In this document: in pieces, positions 62,907 through 64,000 of the stretch | Position numbering within the stretch: position 1 is the first letter of the stretch | Layout of the letters: every line of letters begins with the position of its first letter | Source: Saprospiraceae bacterium | GTDB lineage: Bacteria; Bacteroidota; Bacteroidia; Chitinophagales; Saprospiraceae | Reading direction: 5' to 3' | Assembly (NCBI GenBank): GCA_019638455.1 | Contig: JAHBTU010000002.1 | Span: forward strand, 530,501-594,500 | DNA: 64,000 nucleotides | Program-made: the position numbers and the translations under genes | Notes under the pieces: model-generated | Told to the model about the DNA's origin: nothing | Database searches by the model: none | What the model saw: the letters and a program-made list of their open reading frames with translations, nothing else

Positions 62907-63932
62907 ATGCAGATTCACATTCTCGCGTTATTGCTCTTTTTTCAATCCCTCGTCGCCTGTCAACATGAACAACTGAACAACCAATCCGTGGCAGTTAGCC
63001 TTGCTTTCGGAACCACTTCTGGGCCCCATCAATGTTCGAAAAAATCCCTGCCGATGGCGGCGAACATCGTTTTTCAATCTTTGGATGGCGGACAGACTTG
63101 GCAGGATGTCGGCAATGGATTGCCTGAGAATATAGCGGTCGGTCGGATTTATGCCGACGGCAACGACATCTATCTGGCCGCAGAAGGCGGTTTGTACCAC
63201 AGAAGCACTGCCCTTGTAGCTCCTGTATGGGATAAGGAGGTTTTTCTGAGCGAAAAAGTCACCAACATCTTCCCCGGGCAAAGTGGGCTGTACGCCAGCA
63301 GCTACCAGAACGGGTTTTTTAGAGGAATGCCAAGCACGGGTGTATGGGTACCCATGCACAACACCTTGGAAGACAAAACAGTGCGTGCCATTTTGGAGGC
63401 TCCTAACGGGACCCTTTTCGTCGGATGCGAAAGTGGTCTTTACAGGTCTGCCGACGGCGGAAACTGCTGGAAACAAGTGTATGCTGAAAGCGGGGTGAAC
63501 AGTCTCGCCATGTCGGGCGATGTGCTGATTTGCGCCAGCTACAAAGGTTTGCTCCACTCGACCGACAGTGGCGAAAGTTGGGTTCGGGTACTGCATGACC
63601 CCGGCTTTGGCACCAAAAGCATCAAGGGCGGCTTTGTCACCATCGCCGACGATGGCCGATGGCAGGAAGGCAAGCCGAACAAACTCTACGCTTCCGCCGA
63701 CGAGGGCAAGACGTGGCAGCGTATAGACGAGGGGCTTTCGCTGGCTCGTGATATTTACGATATTGTGCAAGCGGGTAAATACCTCTTTTGCAGCACCGAT
63801 GCCGGCATCTCCCGCTCCACCGACGGCGGCAAAACATGGGAGCTCATGCGCCCTCGAACCGACGAAAAGGAGATGTTTCATTTAGCTGTTTCAGGGCAAA
63901 TGGTTTTTGCCGTGCGGGTGTTCGGGTGCTGA
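62907..63932 (+). CDS. BNR/sortilin-like beta-propeller lipoprotein
   Basis: 341 residues from MQIHILALLLFFQSLVACQ, a lipoprotein signal with the cysteine in LVAC; an upstream start would bury it. About six to seven propeller blades with Asp-box/BNR type motifs: SLDGGQTWQDVG, GLYRSADGGNCWKQV, GLLHSTDSGESWVRV, LYASADEGKTWQRI, AGISRSTDGGKTWELM. This is the pattern of the YCF48/sortilin-like propellers (exo-sialidase/photosystem II stability-like proteins). Such proteins bind ligands or assist assembly; the catalytic residues of sialidases are not seen. Envelope-located; not in an operon with the gene before. Confidence 0.83.
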   Translation: MQIHILALLLFFQSLVACQHEQLNNQSVAVSLAFGTTSGPHQCSKKSLPMAANIVFQSLDGGQTWQDVGNGLPENIAVGRIYADGNDIYLAAEGGLYHRSTALVAPVWDKEVFLSEKVTNIFPGQSGLYASSYQNGFFRGMPSTGVWVPMHNTLEDKTVRAILEAPNGTLFVGCESGLYRSADGGNCWKQVYAESGVNSLAMSGDVLICASYKGLLHSTDSGESWVRVLHDPGFGTKSIKGGFVTIADDGRWQEGKPNKLYASADEGKTWQRIDEGLSLARDIYDIVQAGKYLFCSTDAGISRSTDGGKTWELMRPRTDEKEMFHLAVSGQMVFAVRVFGC

Positions 63933-64000
63933 AAAATGCGCGAATCGGCTTGATACCTTTCTTGCTGTATGCTGTTGGCAAGTGGCGATATTAACTGCTC

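Overview
The window (about 53% GC by eye) comes from a Bacteroidota chromosome, most likely the Saprospiria (Haliscomenobacter/Lewinella-like). The evidence is a T9SS C-terminal sorting domain, SprB repeats, Bat aerotolerance genes, TonB and PorT-like outer-membrane proteins, several promoters of the Bacteroidota type (-7 box TAnnTTTG, -33 TTTG), absence of clear Shine-Dalgarno sites, and the pheT-zapA-rny order. No rRNA, tRNA or CRISPR array was found.

Layout. 1-2.1 kb: end of a Bat operon and a SUMF1-like protein. 2.3-6.3 kb: nadB, an outer-membrane barrel, and an RsuA-type pseudouridine synthase with a striking repeat tail at its N-terminus. 6.5-10.6 kb: a 1367-residue SprB/PKD-type cell-surface protein exported by T9SS. 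10.8-18.6 kb: a small envelope operon (holin-like, YtxH), MarR-GNAT fusion, metK, DUF5691, aroQ, a secreted unknown and recX. 18.6-21.2 kb: an orphan module made of a pinensin-like leader peptide, a helical-repeat protein and a stand-alone LytTR regulator; the peptide and regulator genes share an 18-bp identical upstream element placed 44 bp before each -7 box. 21.5-31.2 kb: cinA, DUF2490, MORN, GNAT, rny, zapA, pheT, and a haem lipoprotein. 31.5-31.9 kb: a ~400-bp AAACC-type repeat array that runs straight into the -7 box of ald. 33.1-36.1 kb: an island with a PIN toxin module, a RES-Xre toxin module, an EAD-like protein and a broken duplicate of a neighbouring gene. 36.1-43.6 kb: fadN-like, sdaA, rluA, EamA transporter, hemA.

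44-49.3 kb is a mobile-element zone. Two copies of a 771-bp IS1-family element in opposite orientation carry different 8-bp target duplications. One splits a TonB receptor and the other lies 76 bp upstream of its start. A 69-bp IS1-derived miniature element with its own 8-bp duplication, an IS4-like transposase remnant and several palindromic dispersed repeats lie around them.

49.3-63.9 kb: an OmpA-family protein, then an accessory catabolic region. Seven tightly packed minus-strand genes (61.2 to 52.6 kb) encode exported enzymes: carboxylesterase, DLH-like hydrolase, esterase, alpha/beta hydrolase, cupin-CMD fusion, small monooxygenase and a Tat-signal aldo/keto reductase. Two AraC regulators and an SDR flank them. 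This looks like an exported pathway for an ester or lactone compound; the substrate cannot be read from sequence. A degraded third AraC gene and a BNR-type lipoprotein close the window; the last 68 bases show nothing.
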